A stretch of DNA of 64,000 bases from Streptomyces sp. NBC_00510 (GTDB taxonomy: Bacteria; Actinomycetota; Actinomycetes; Streptomycetales; Streptomycetaceae), in NCBI GenBank assembly GCA_036013505.1, contig CP107851.1, positions 1,488,001-1,552,000 on the forward strand, written 5' to 3'. Numbering within the stretch: position 1 is the stretch's first letter; the number at the start of each line of letters is the position of its first letter. The notes below the pieces were generated by a model. The model was given only the letters and a program-made list of their open reading frames with translations. It had not been told where the DNA came from and did not search any database. Position numbers and translations under genes: made by a program. Below, one piece after another: positions 43,076 through 51,481 of the stretch.

Positions 43076-43091
43076 ACTGGTTTAGACCAAT
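43076..43091. promoter_or_regulatory. DasR responsive element (dre) before nagB
   Basis: ACTGGTTTAGACCAAT matches the DasR consensus ACTGGTCTAGACCACT at 14 of 16 positions and keeps the central near-palindrome. The gene behind it, nagB, is a known DasR target in Streptomyces. DasR releases such sites when glucosamine-6-phosphate is bound. Confidence 0.85.
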
Positions 43092-43249
43092 TTAGCAGTC
43101 AGGCACCCCGGGGATCCACCGCCGGCCCGGGGGTGCCTTCGGGCGAATGCGGCTTGCGCCGCGTTGGCCGGGACCCCGCCGGTGGTAGCAAGCAGGGACA
43201 GGCGCGCAGGACGCGGGCGCACGGCGGGCTCGACGGGGAGGTGCGGACG

Positions 43250-44353
43250 GTGTCCCGAGGACGGCGGATCCGCATCCGCGTGGGGCGCCGGGAGGTGCGC
43301 GGGCCCGCCAGGCGGCCCGGCGTCCGGGTGTTCCCCGCGCTGAACACGGCCGCCGCCTACTCCTGGCGGCTGCTCGTCGTCGGGGCGGTCGTCTACGCCG
43401 CGTTCGCCACCCTGGGACGGTTCCATGAGATCGCGGTGGCCGTCTTCCTCGGGCTGGTCGGCACCGCGATGCTGCGACCGCTGGCCGATCTGCTCGCCCG
43501 CGTGATCCCGCGTTCGCTGGCCGTCGCCATCTCGCTGATCGGCAGCATCCTGGTCGTGTTCGGCATCCTGGCCATGGTCGGCGAGGTGGTCGCCGGCGAG
43601 ACGGCCGGGCTGCAGCGCGAGTTCGGCGCGGGGCTGGCACGGATCGAGCGCTGGCTGGAGGCCCCGCCGTTCCGGCTCGACCCCGAGGCGCTCGACGACC
43701 TCCAGTCGAAGGTCGGGCAGTGGCTGTCCACCCACCGGTCGACCCTGATCAGCACCGCACTGAGCGGCGCCGGGCGCCTGGTGGAGGTGCTGACGGTCTT
43801 CGCGCTGGCGCTGTTCTGCTCGGTGTTCTTCCTCCACTCGGGGGACCGGCAGTGGTCCTGGTTCTGCGGGCAGCTGCCGCGGACGGTGCGCGGCCGGGTG
43901 TCCGTGGCCGGCCGTGCGGCATGGCGCACGTTCACCGGCTACACGCACGGGATCGTGCTGGTGGCGGCGACCAACGCGATCCTGGTGGGGGTCGCCCTGT
44001 TCCTGCTGGGGGTGCCGCTCGCGCTGCCGCTGGCGCTGCTGGAGTTCTTCGCCGCCTTCGTGCCGCTGATCGGCTCGCCCATCGCCCTGGCGGTCGCCGC
44101 CGTGGTGGCGCTGGCCGCGAACGGACCCGTCGTGGCGGCGGTCGTCGTCTGCCTGATCGTCGTCATCGGCCAGATCGAGGGCCACGTGCTGCATCCGATC
44201 GTGATGAGCTGGGCGGTGCGCCTGCATCCGGTGGTCGTCGCGCTCACCGTCATCGGCGGCGCCATCGCCGCCGGGGTCATCGGAGCGGTGGTGGCGGTCC
44301 CGCTCGTCTCGGTCCTCTGGTCGATGTACCAGGCGCTGCGCACCACGGAATAG
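43250..44353 (+). CDS. AI-2E family transporter-like membrane protein
   Basis: A 367-residue membrane protein with about eight predicted spans and a basic N-terminal tail. The paired helices LLVVGAVVYAAFATLGRFHE and the C-terminal AFVPLIGSPIALAVAAVVAL plus QIEGHVLHPIVMSWAVRLHP are the conserved features of the family (formerly PerM). Members are thought to export signals or ions, and some are Na/H antiporters. The GTG at 43250 lies 8 bases after GGGGAGG and is preferred to in-frame GTGs further upstream. Confidence 0.87.
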   Translation: MSRGRRIRIRVGRREVRGPARRPGVRVFPALNTAAAYSWRLLVVGAVVYAAFATLGRFHEIAVAVFLGLVGTAMLRPLADLLARVIPRSLAVAISLIGSILVVFGILAMVGEVVAGETAGLQREFGAGLARIERWLEAPPFRLDPEALDDLQSKVGQWLSTHRSTLISTALSGAGRLVEVLTVFALALFCSVFFLHSGDRQWSWFCGQLPRTVRGRVSVAGRAAWRTFTGYTHGIVLVAATNAILVGVALFLLGVPLALPLALLEFFAAFVPLIGSPIALAVAAVVALAANGPVVAAVVVCLIVVIGQIEGHVLHPIVMSWAVRLHPVVVALTVIGGAIAAGVIGAVVAVPLVSVLWSMYQALRTTE

Positions 44354-44357
44354 GACG

Positions 44358-44371
44358 CGCAAGTTTTTGCG
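44358..44371. terminator. Short hairpin after AI-2E gene
   Basis: CGCAAGTTTTTGCG is a 5-bp stem with a T-rich loop, four bases after the stop codon. It is weak as a terminator. CCGCAA and GCGCAAG recur at about 44377 and 44412, so these may instead be regulator half-sites ahead of the glucanase gene. Confidence 0.35.
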
Positions 44372-44547
44372 GTGCTTCCGCAACGCCCTGTCGGCTGTAC
44401 GACACTCCAGCGCAAGCCCATGCCAGGTGAGATGAAAGCCTGGTCGAGGGCATAGACGCCCGGAAACACCTCTGCAACTATCGGCTCGGGCCGCGCAATT
44501 ACCAAAGCAATCAATGCAATTTTCTCTGCGTGGCAGCCGTACCGCAG

Positions 44548-44557
44548 TGACATGTCA
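44548..44557. promoter_or_regulatory. TGACATGTCA palindrome upstream of the glucanase gene
   Basis: A perfect 10-bp palindrome 37 bases before the ATG at 44595, just after an AT-rich stretch (44495-44527) that probably holds the promoter. It is a candidate operator; no regulator gene is adjacent. Confidence 0.4.
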
Positions 44558-44594
44558 TGGCACCAACAACTCTGACGAGAGGCACAGGGACGAC

Positions 44595-47500
44595 ATGCCA
44601 AGGAAACGGTTCATCCGACGGCTGCTGGCGGGGGTGATCGCGGCGGGCCTGGTGCTGCTCGGCCAGTCAGCGCTGCCCGCCGCGGCCGCCGGCGGCCCCA
44701 ACCTCGCCGCGGGGGCGCCGGCCACCGCGAGCAGTTCCCACGCCGAGTACGGGGTCGCCAACATCACCGACGGCAACCAGAACACCTACTGGCAGAGCAC
44801 GGGCAGCTCCTTCCCGCAGTGGGTCCAGGTCGACCTGGGCAGCAGCACCAGCATCGACCAGGTCGTCGTCAAACTCCCCGCCGCCTGGGAGGCCAGGACC
44901 GAGACCTTCGCGGTCCAGGGCAGCCCCGACGGCTCCACCTTCTCCACGCTGTCCGGCTCGGCCGGGCGGAACTTCGGCCCCGGTTCCGGCAACACGGTGA
45001 CCATCGACTTCGCGGCCACCACCACCCGGTTCGTACGGCTGAACATCACCGCCAACACCGGCTGGCCCGCCGCCCAGGTCTCCGAGCTCGAGGTGCACGG
45101 CTCCGCCGTCTCCACCGACAACCTCGCCCAGGGCCGCACCCTGACCGCGAGCACCGGCAACGCGCCCTACGTCGCCGCCAACGCGGGCGACGGCAACCAG
45201 ACCACCTACTGGGAGAGCGCCAACAACGCGTTCCCGCAGTGGATCCAGGCCGACCTCGGGTCCTCCGTCGCGGTCACCAAGGTGGTGCTGAAGCTGCCGC
45301 CCTCGTGGGAGGCACGGACGCAGACGCTGTCCCTGCGCGGCAGCACCAACGGCTCGTCCTTCAGCGACCTGGTGGCGTCCCGCGACTACACCTTCAACCC
45401 GGGCGACAACAACACCGTCACGATCAGCCTGAGCAGCACGACCACCCGCTACCTGCGCGTCAACGTCACGGGCAACACCGGCTGGGCCGCCGCGCAGCTG
45501 TCGGAGCTGGAGGTCTACGGCCCCGCCACCGGTGACACCACCGCGCCGAACGCGCCCACCGGCCTGGCCTACACCGAGCCCGGCTCCGGTCAGATCCGGC
45601 TGACCTGGAACGCCGCCGGTGACAACGTCGGCGTCACCGGCTACGACGTCTACGCCAACGGCGAGCTGCGCACCAGCGTCTCCGGCGGCACGCTCACCTT
45701 CACCGACAACCAGCCCGACAGCGCCACCGTCAGCTACTTCGTGCGCGCCAAGGACGCGGCCGGCAACGTCTCCGGCAACAGCAACACCGTCACCCGGACG
45801 GGCTCCGGCGGCGACACGCAGGCGCCCAGCCAGCCCGGCAACCTCACCCTCACCCAGCCCGGCTCCGGCCAGATCAAGCTGACCTGGACCGCCTCCGGCG
45901 ACAACGCCGGCGTCACCGGCTACGAGGTGTACGCCAACGAGGTCCTGCGCACCACGGTGTCGGGCGCCACGCTCACGTACACCGACAGCCAGCCCGACAC
46001 CGCGACCGTCTCCTACTACGTGAAGGCCAAGGACGCGGCGGGCAACCGCAGCGTCGCCAGCGCCACGGTCACCCGCAACGGCTCGGGCGGCACCGGCTCC
46101 AACATGGCCGTGGGCAAGCCGATCACGGCATCGTCCAGCACCCAGAACTTCGTCGCGGCCAACGCCAACGACAACAGCGTCACCACCTACTGGGAGGGCG
46201 CCGGCGGCAGCTACCCGAACACGCTGACCGTCTCCCTCGGGGCGAACGCCGACGTCACCTCGCTGGTGCTCAAGCTCAACCCCGACAGCGCCTGGGGCAC
46301 CCGCACCCAGACCGTCCAGGTGCTCGGCCGGGAGCAGGGCGCGAGCGGCTTCACCAGCCTCAAGGCGGCCGCCGACTACACCTTCAACCCGTCCTCCGGG
46401 AACACGGTGACCATCCCGGTCAGCGCCCGGGTCGCCGAGGTACGGCTGCAGTTCACCGCCAACAGCGGCGCGGCCGCGGGCCAGGTGGCGGAGTTCCAGG
46501 TGATCGGCACCCCGGCGCCGAACCCGGACCTGACCGTCACCGGCATGTCCGTCTCCCCCGGCGCACCGGTCGAGACCGACTCGGTGAGCCTGTCCGCGAC
46601 CGTGCGCAACATCGGCGAGCTCGCCTCGGGCGCCACGAACGTCACCTTCTACCTGGGCACCACCAAGGTCGGCACCGCCGCGGTCGGCGCGCTGGCCGCG
46701 GGCGCCTCGACCACGGTGACGGCGAACATCGGCGTGCGGGACGCGGGCAGCTACCCGCTGAGCGCCAAGGTCGACGAGTCCGGGGACGTCATCGAGCAGA
46801 ACGACACCAACAACACCTACGACAGCCCGACCCCGCTGGTCGTCAGGCCGGTCGACAGCTCCGACCTGATCGCCTCGCCCACCGGCTGGTCCCCCGGCAA
46901 CCCGGCCAAGGGCAACACCGTCACCTTCTCGGTGGCGATCAAGAACCAGGGCACGGTCGCCTCGGCCGGCGGCTCCCACGGCATCACCCTCACGGTCACC
47001 GACACCACCTCCGGCTCCGTCGTCAAGACGCTGACCGGCTCCTACAGCGGCGCCATCGCGGCGGGCGCCACCACGAGCCCCGTCTCGCTGGGCACCTGGA
47101 CCGCCGCCAACGGCAAGTACACCGTCAGGACCGTCATCGCGCCCGACGCGAACGAACTGGCGGTCAAGCAGCAGAACAACACCAGCACCCAGTCGCTCTT
47201 CGTCGGTCGCGGCGCCAACATGCCGTACGACATGTACGAGGCGGAGGACGGGGTCCTCGGCGGGAGCGCCGCCGTGGTCGGCCCCAACCGCACCGTCGGC
47301 GACCCGGCCGGTGAGGCGTCCGGCCGCAAGGCCGTCACGCTGAACAGCACCGGCAGCTCGGTGGAGTTCACCACCAGGGCCAGCACCAACACCCTGGTCG
47401 TCCGCTACTCCATCCCCGACGCCGCGGGCGGCGGCGGGATCAACTCCACCCTGAACGTCTACGTCAACGGCAGCTTCCTCAAGGCCATCGACCTCACCTC

Positions 47501-48887
47501 CAAGTACGCGTGGCTGTACGGCAGCGAGACCGCCCCCGGCAACAACCCCGGTGACGGCAATCCCCGCCACATCTACGACGAGGCCAACCTGATGCTCGGC
47601 ACGACCGTGCAGGCCGGGGCGAAGATCAAGCTGCAGAAGGACGCCGCCAACGGCAGCCAGTACGCGATCGACTTCGTCAACACCGAGCAGGTCGCCCCGA
47701 TCGCCAACCCCGACCCCGCGGCCTACACCGCGCCGACCGGGTTCACCCACCAGGACGTGCAGAACGCCCTGGACAAGGCCCGGATGGACACCACGGGCAC
47801 CCTGAAGGGCGTCTACCTGCCGCCGGGCGACTACGAGACGGGCAGCAAGTTCCAGGTCTACGGCAAGTCTGTCAAGATCATCGGTGCGGGCCCCTGGTAC
47901 ACCCGCTTCCACACGCCGACGAGCCAGTCCAACACCGACGCGGGCTTCCGCGCCGACTCCACCGCCAACGGCTCGACCTTCTCGGGCTTCTCCTTCTTCG
48001 GCAACTACACCTCGCGGATCGACGGTCCCGGCAAGGTCTTCGACTTCGCAGGCGTCGCCAACATCACCATCGACAACGTCTGGAACGAGCACACGGTCTG
48101 CCTCTACTGGGGCGCCAACACCGACAACGTCACCATCACGAACTCCCGGATCCGCGACACCTTCGCCGACGGCGTCAACATGACCAACGGCAGCACGGAC
48201 AACCACCTCGACAACATCGAGGCCCGTGCCACCGGTGACGACAGCTTCGCCCTCTTCTCGGCGATCGACGCCGGCGGGGCGGACGAGAAGAACAACCTCT
48301 ACGAGAACCTGACGTCCCTGCTGACCTGGCGCGCCGCGGGCATCGCCGTCTACGGCGGCTACGCCAACACCTTCCGCAACATCCTCGTCGCGGACACGCT
48401 GGTCTACTCGGGCGTCACGATCAGCTCCCTGGACTTCGGCTACCCGATGAACGGCTTCGGGACCGACCCGACCAACCTCCAGAACATCTCCATCGTCCGC
48501 TGCGGCGGGCACTTCTGGGGCAGCCAGACCTTCCCGGGCATCTGGCTCTTCTCCGCCTCGAAGGTCTTCCAGGGCATCCGCATCAGCGACGTGGACATCG
48601 TGGACCCGACCTACAGCGGGATCATGTTCCAGACGAACTACGTGGGCGGTCAGCCGCAGAACCCGATCAAGGACACGGTCCTCACCAACGTGTCCATCAC
48701 CGGCGCCCACCGCAGTGGTGACGCCTACGACGCCAAGTCGGGCTTCGGCCTGTGGGCCAACGAGATGCCGGAGGCGGGACAGGGTCCCGCGGTCGGCTCC
48801 GTCACCTTCAACAACCTCACGATGAGCGACAACTACCAGAACATCAAGAACACGACGTCCACGTTCACCATCAACACCAACCCGTAG
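44595..48887 (+). CDS. Modular secreted alpha-1,3-glucanase, GH87-like
   Basis: A 1,430-residue exported enzyme, probably degrading fungal or bacterial alpha-1,3-glucan. Residues 1-34 are a signal peptide. Discoidin (F5/8 type C, CBM32-like) domains lie at about 36-172, 177-312 and 500-638, two FN3 domains at 315-402 and 406-496, and two CARDB-like domains at 641-747 and 750-873. A CBM6/35-like domain spans about 875-1040 (MYEAEDGVLGGSAAVVG). The C-terminal about 1050-1430 is a beta-helix matching GH87 mycodextranase/mutanase architecture, with GVYLPPGDYETGSKFQVYG and the acidic RIRDTFADGVNM and RATGDDSF motifs that probably carry catalytic Asp residues. The three discoidin copies are diverged. 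Confidence 0.85.
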   Translation: MPRKRFIRRLLAGVIAAGLVLLGQSALPAAAAGGPNLAAGAPATASSSHAEYGVANITDGNQNTYWQSTGSSFPQWVQVDLGSSTSIDQVVVKLPAAWEARTETFAVQGSPDGSTFSTLSGSAGRNFGPGSGNTVTIDFAATTTRFVRLNITANTGWPAAQVSELEVHGSAVSTDNLAQGRTLTASTGNAPYVAANAGDGNQTTYWESANNAFPQWIQADLGSSVAVTKVVLKLPPSWEARTQTLSLRGSTNGSSFSDLVASRDYTFNPGDNNTVTISLSSTTTRYLRVNVTGNTGWAAAQLSELEVYGPATGDTTAPNAPTGLAYTEPGSGQIRLTWNAAGDNVGVTGYDVYANGELRTSVSGGTLTFTDNQPDSATVSYFVRAKDAAGNVSGNSNTVTRTGSGGDTQAPSQPGNLTLTQPGSGQIKLTWTASGDNAGVTGYEVYANEVLRTTVSGATLTYTDSQPDTATVSYYVKAKDAAGNRSVASATVTRNGSGGTGSNMAVGKPITASSSTQNFVAANANDNSVTTYWEGAGGSYPNTLTVSLGANADVTSLVLKLNPDSAWGTRTQTVQVLGREQGASGFTSLKAAADYTFNPSSGNTVTIPVSARVAEVRLQFTANSGAAAGQVAEFQVIGTPAPNPDLTVTGMSVSPGAPVETDSVSLSATVRNIGELASGATNVTFYLGTTKVGTAAVGALAAGASTTVTANIGVRDAGSYPLSAKVDESGDVIEQNDTNNTYDSPTPLVVRPVDSSDLIASPTGWSPGNPAKGNTVTFSVAIKNQGTVASAGGSHGITLTVTDTTSGSVVKTLTGSYSGAIAAGATTSPVSLGTWTAANGKYTVRTVIAPDANELAVKQQNNTSTQSLFVGRGANMPYDMYEAEDGVLGGSAAVVGPNRTVGDPAGEASGRKAVTLNSTGSSVEFTTRASTNTLVVRYSIPDAAGGGGINSTLNVYVNGSFLKAIDLTSKYAWLYGSETAPGNNPGDGNPRHIYDEANLMLGTTVQAGAKIKLQKDAANGSQYAIDFVNTEQVAPIANPDPAAYTAPTGFTHQDVQNALDKARMDTTGTLKGVYLPPGDYETGSKFQVYGKSVKIIGAGPWYTRFHTPTSQSNTDAGFRADSTANGSTFSGFSFFGNYTSRIDGPGKVFDFAGVANITIDNVWNEHTVCLYWGANTDNVTITNSRIRDTFADGVNMTNGSTDNHLDNIEARATGDDSFALFSAIDAGGADEKNNLYENLTSLLTWRAAGIAVYGGYANTFRNILVADTLVYSGVTISSLDFGYPMNGFGTDPTNLQNISIVRCGGHFWGSQTFPGIWLFSASKVFQGIRISDVDIVDPTYSGIMFQTNYVGGQPQNPIKDTVLTNVSITGAHRSGDAYDAKSGFGLWANEMPEAGQGPAVGSVTFNNLTMSDNYQNIKNTTSTFTINTNP

Positions 48888-48900
48888 CGGAGGGACGCGC

Positions 48901-48946
48901 GAGCGCCGTGGTCCCGGCCGGTTCTCCGGCCGGGACCACGGCGCTC
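48901..48946. terminator. 21-bp perfect hairpin terminator
   Basis: Two perfectly complementary 21-base arms (starting GAGCGCCGTGGTCCC) enclose the loop TTCT, 14 bases after the glucanase stop. It is one of the strongest stem-loops in the window. Confidence 0.85.
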
Positions 48947-48973
48947 CGTCGTCGCCGCCCTCGCGCAACACGG

Positions 48974-49009
48974 CGGCGTGCCGCGGCGGGATTCCGCCGC
49001 GGCACGCCG
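48974..49009. terminator. 16-bp perfect hairpin terminator
   Basis: Arms of 16 bases (CGGCGTGCCGCGGCGG and its complement) enclose the loop GATT. It probably ends the convergent lamin-tail gene, whose stop is at 49078. With the previous hairpin it isolates the two transcripts. Confidence 0.75.
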
Positions 49010-49077
49010 TGAAGGGGTGACGGGGTGGGCCGTGCCGGCCACGGGGATGCGGCGGCACGGCCCGGATCGGGTGCCGG

Positions 49078-49530
49078 TCAGCGGCGGCCGCCCCAGGACT
49101 TGACGTCCACGACCTGGCGGTGGTCGTTGCGCAGGGTCGCGACGTCGCGGCGGTCCCAGACGGAGTTGCGGCGGTCCTGGAAGACGTCGCGCCGGCCGTC
49201 GCGGCCGAAGCCGGTGTGGACGCGCACCTTCGAGTGCCCGGCGAGCCACACGTTGTTGAAGCGGTAGCGGTTGCCGTCCCGGTCCGACAGGCTCCAGCCG
49301 CGCAGGTTGACCGAGCCGCGGCCCGTGTTCACCACTTCGATCCATTCGTCACCGCCGCGGCCACCGCGGCCGTGGCCGTGGCCGTCACGGGTGTTGACGT
49401 CACCGATCACCACCCGGGACCAGCCGTGGTCGCGGCTCTCCGCAGCGCCGGCCGGCAGGGCGGCGGCGGCCACGACCGCTCCGGAGGCGAGGACGGTGGC
49501 GATGACGCGACGGGTGATACGAGCAGACAT
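49078..49530 (-). CDS. Small secreted lamin-tail-domain protein
   Basis: A 150-residue exported protein. The signal peptide is about 1-29 (VIATVLASGAVVAAAALPAG, then AAE). Residues about 40-148 form a lamin-tail (LTD) immunoglobulin-like fold: DEWIEVVNTGRGSVNLRGWS, LSDRDGNRYRF, and a C-terminal DVATLRNDHRQVVDVKSW. The protein is rich in Arg, Gly and Asp. LTD domains in secreted bacterial proteins are linked to surface or nuclease proteins; alone, the role is unknown. The ATG is preceded by GAGGGGG. Confidence 0.83.
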   Translation of the reverse strand: MSARITRRVIATVLASGAVVAAAALPAGAAESRDHGWSRVVIGDVNTRDGHGHGRGGRGGDEWIEVVNTGRGSVNLRGWSLSDRDGNRYRFNNVWLAGHSKVRVHTGFGRDGRRDVFQDRRNSVWDRRDVATLRNDHRQVVDVKSWGGRR

Positions 49531-49858
49531 GATGCCCCCTCAACAAAGGTGCGGTCCCGGTCCTTTCGGGCCGTTCCCGCGGTGCGGATGCTTCGGCGGT
49601 TGCCGATGACCCAACTCTGACCCAGCGGCGACGCGCACAACCGGAACAATCGCTTCGCGTTACAGAATGCGGACATATCCGTAACTGTTAGCTGTAAGCG
49701 ACATCTGTCAATCTCGACTGAAATATCGACTACCTGCGCGATGCACCCACCCGGCGGGCACCGTCGCCCGGGCTTTTCCGTGTCACCCACACGAGTGCCA
49801 TGATCGCCGGGCGAACCCCGGCAGCCGGAGGAAGGCCTCCGTAACGGAGAATCGCGCC
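49531..49858. other. AT-richer divergent promoter region
   Basis: No gene was found. On the minus strand TTGACA (complement of 49705-49710) followed by AT-rich sequence to about 49680 may be a promoter for the lamin-tail gene. On the plus strand, GGAGGAAGGCCTCC (49829-49842) forms a small hairpin before the methyltransferase start. Confidence 0.4.
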
Positions 49859-50722
49859 ATGACGACACGCGACACGGACCACGGGGGCGGCCCGGGACAC
49901 GACCACGGCTACCTGCTGGACAACCGCCGGGCCGAGGCGGGGACACGTTTCGACGCCTTCGCCGAGCTCTTCGACCCCGTGACGTTCCGGCACGTCGACG
50001 CGCTCGGCATCGGGGCGGGGATGCGCTGCTGGGAGGTGGGTGCCGGCGGCGCCTCGGTGCCCCTCGGACTGGCCGCACGGGTCGGCCCCGGCGGTGCCGT
50101 GGTCGCCACCGACATCGACGTGTCGTGGACCCGGGACGCCGCGGGCGGTGTGGTCGAGGTGCTGCGGCACGACGTCGCCGCCGACCCCGCGCCGCCGGGC
50201 GGGTTCGACCTCGTCCACGCCCGGCTGGTGCTGGTGCACGTCACCGACCGGGCGGAGGCGCTGCGGCGCATGACCGGCGCGCTCCGCCCGGGCGGCCTGC
50301 TGCTGCTGGAGGACGCCGATCCCGGGCTGCAGCCGCTGCTCTGCCCGGACGAGTCCGGACCCGAGCAGCGGCTCGCCAACCGCCTGCGCTCCGGCTTCCG
50401 CACGCTGATGGCCGGGCGCGGCGCCGACCTGGCCTACGGGCGGACGCTGCCGCGGCTGCTGCGGCAGGCCGGTCTCGAGGAGGTCGGGGCCGACGCGTAC
50501 TTCCCGATCACGTCACCGGCGTGCGCGGTCCTGGAGGCGGCCACGGTGCGGCACATCAGGGACGGGCTCGTGGCGGCCGGGCTGGCCACCGACGAGGAGG
50601 TCGACCGCCATCTGGCGAACGTCGCCACCGGCACGCTCGACCTGGCGACGGCGCCCATGGTCTCCGCCTGGGGTCGCCGGCCGCTCAGCGCGGCGGGCTC
50701 CAGTCCGGATCCCGGCCGGTGA
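49859..50722 (+). CDS. Class I SAM-dependent methyltransferase
   Basis: A 287-residue methyltransferase. Motif I is CWEVGAGGASVPLGLA near residue 60, motif II VVATDIDVSW, motif IV region FDLVHARLVLVHVTDRAEAL, and post-IV LRPGGLLLLEDADPG. The N-terminal HGYLLDNRRAEAGTRFDAFA is typical of a family often found near natural-product genes. A GGAG lies 12 bases before the ATG. The substrate is unknown. Its 3' end overlaps the convergent DinB-fold gene by 38 bases. Confidence 0.87.
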   Translation: MTTRDTDHGGGPGHDHGYLLDNRRAEAGTRFDAFAELFDPVTFRHVDALGIGAGMRCWEVGAGGASVPLGLAARVGPGGAVVATDIDVSWTRDAAGGVVEVLRHDVAADPAPPGGFDLVHARLVLVHVTDRAEALRRMTGALRPGGLLLLEDADPGLQPLLCPDESGPEQRLANRLRSGFRTLMAGRGADLAYGRTLPRLLRQAGLEEVGADAYFPITSPACAVLEAATVRHIRDGLVAAGLATDEEVDRHLANVATGTLDLATAPMVSAWGRRPLSAAGSSPDPGR

Positions 50723-51275
50723 GTCCGACCAGCCGGTCCAGCGCCGGCGCGGAGTCCGGGACCGGTACCGGCCGGCCGAAGGGCCCCGAGCGGTCGCCGG
50801 AGGCCGTCCCGAAGCCGGTGAGCAGGGCGATCGCGGCCTCCACGGCGGACTTGTCGGGGCGGTGGTCGAGCCCCGTCGCGCGGGCCAGGTCCCAGCCGTG
50901 GACCAGCAGCTCGTTCAGGGCGAAACGGCCCGCGGCGTCCGCGGGCAGGGTGATGCCGCCGGCCCTCGTCTCGCCCTCCCAGGCCCCGGGGTCCCTCCAG
51001 GCGTCGGACACCTCCGTCAGCAGGACGGGCAGCAGGTCGCGCCAGGCGGGCGGGAGCTCGGGGACCGCCGCGCCGGGGTCGCCGTCCGTGGTGGGGCCGA
51101 AGTCCTTGCGGGCGGCGTCGCGGAAGGCCGCACAGAGCCCGGCGATGTGCCCGATGAGGTGCGCCACGGTGTAGTCGGGACACGGCGTGGGCGCGTCGAG
51201 GTGCTTGTCGCCGATCCGCTCCAGCAGTGCGCTCACGTCCCGGGCGGCCGGGTGGAGGTCGGGATGATGCGTCAT
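50685..51275 (-). CDS. TIGR03086-type DinB-fold protein (mycothiol maleylpyruvate isomerase group)
   Basis: A 197-residue helical-bundle protein of the actinobacterial DinB/mycothiol-dependent isomerase family. Metal-binding His residues are visible in VAHLIGHIAGLC and LLVHGWDLARATG. The N-terminal LDAPTPCPDYTVAHLIGH is characteristic. It probably binds zinc and may act with mycothiol. The ATG at 51275 is preceded by GGGGGAAC, preferred over an upstream start. No partner gene defines the substrate. Confidence 0.83.
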   Translation of the reverse strand: MTHHPDLHPAARDVSALLERIGDKHLDAPTPCPDYTVAHLIGHIAGLCAAFRDAARKDFGPTTDGDPGAAVPELPPAWRDLLPVLLTEVSDAWRDPGAWEGETRAGGITLPADAAGRFALNELLVHGWDLARATGLDHRPDKSAVEAAIALLTGFGTASGDRSGPFGRPVPVPDSAPALDRLVGLTGRDPDWSPPR

Positions 51276-51389
51276 GGGGTTCCCCCGGGGGTCGGTTGTC
51301 GTCACCGGTGAGGACCGGTGCGGCGCCGGGAACTCATCGCGGGCACGACGACAGCCCTGTTCCGGTCGCGTCCCGGCAGGTCACGGCGG

Positions 51390-51412
51390 TGAGGCACGCA
51401 CCGCGTGCCTCA
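51390..51412. promoter_or_regulatory. Perfect 10-bp inverted repeat before the third PP2C gene
   Basis: TGAGGCACGC and GCGTGCCTCA flank ACC, between the divergent genes at 51275 and 51482. TTGACG at 51417-51422 directly after it could be a -35 element, so the dyad may be an operator upstream of the phosphatase-like gene. Confidence 0.45.
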
Positions 51413-51481
51413 GATCTTGACGGCGGGCAGTATTGGTCTGTGGGAATCCTTGGGTGTGCCAGGGCCGGGTGGGCGTGACGG

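Noticed and set aside
44667..49058. Open minus-strand frame of 1,463 codons opposite the glucanase gene
   Set aside because: It is a GC-bias shadow: composition is Gly/Arg/Val-rich without domains, while the plus strand carries a signal peptide and recognisable modules.
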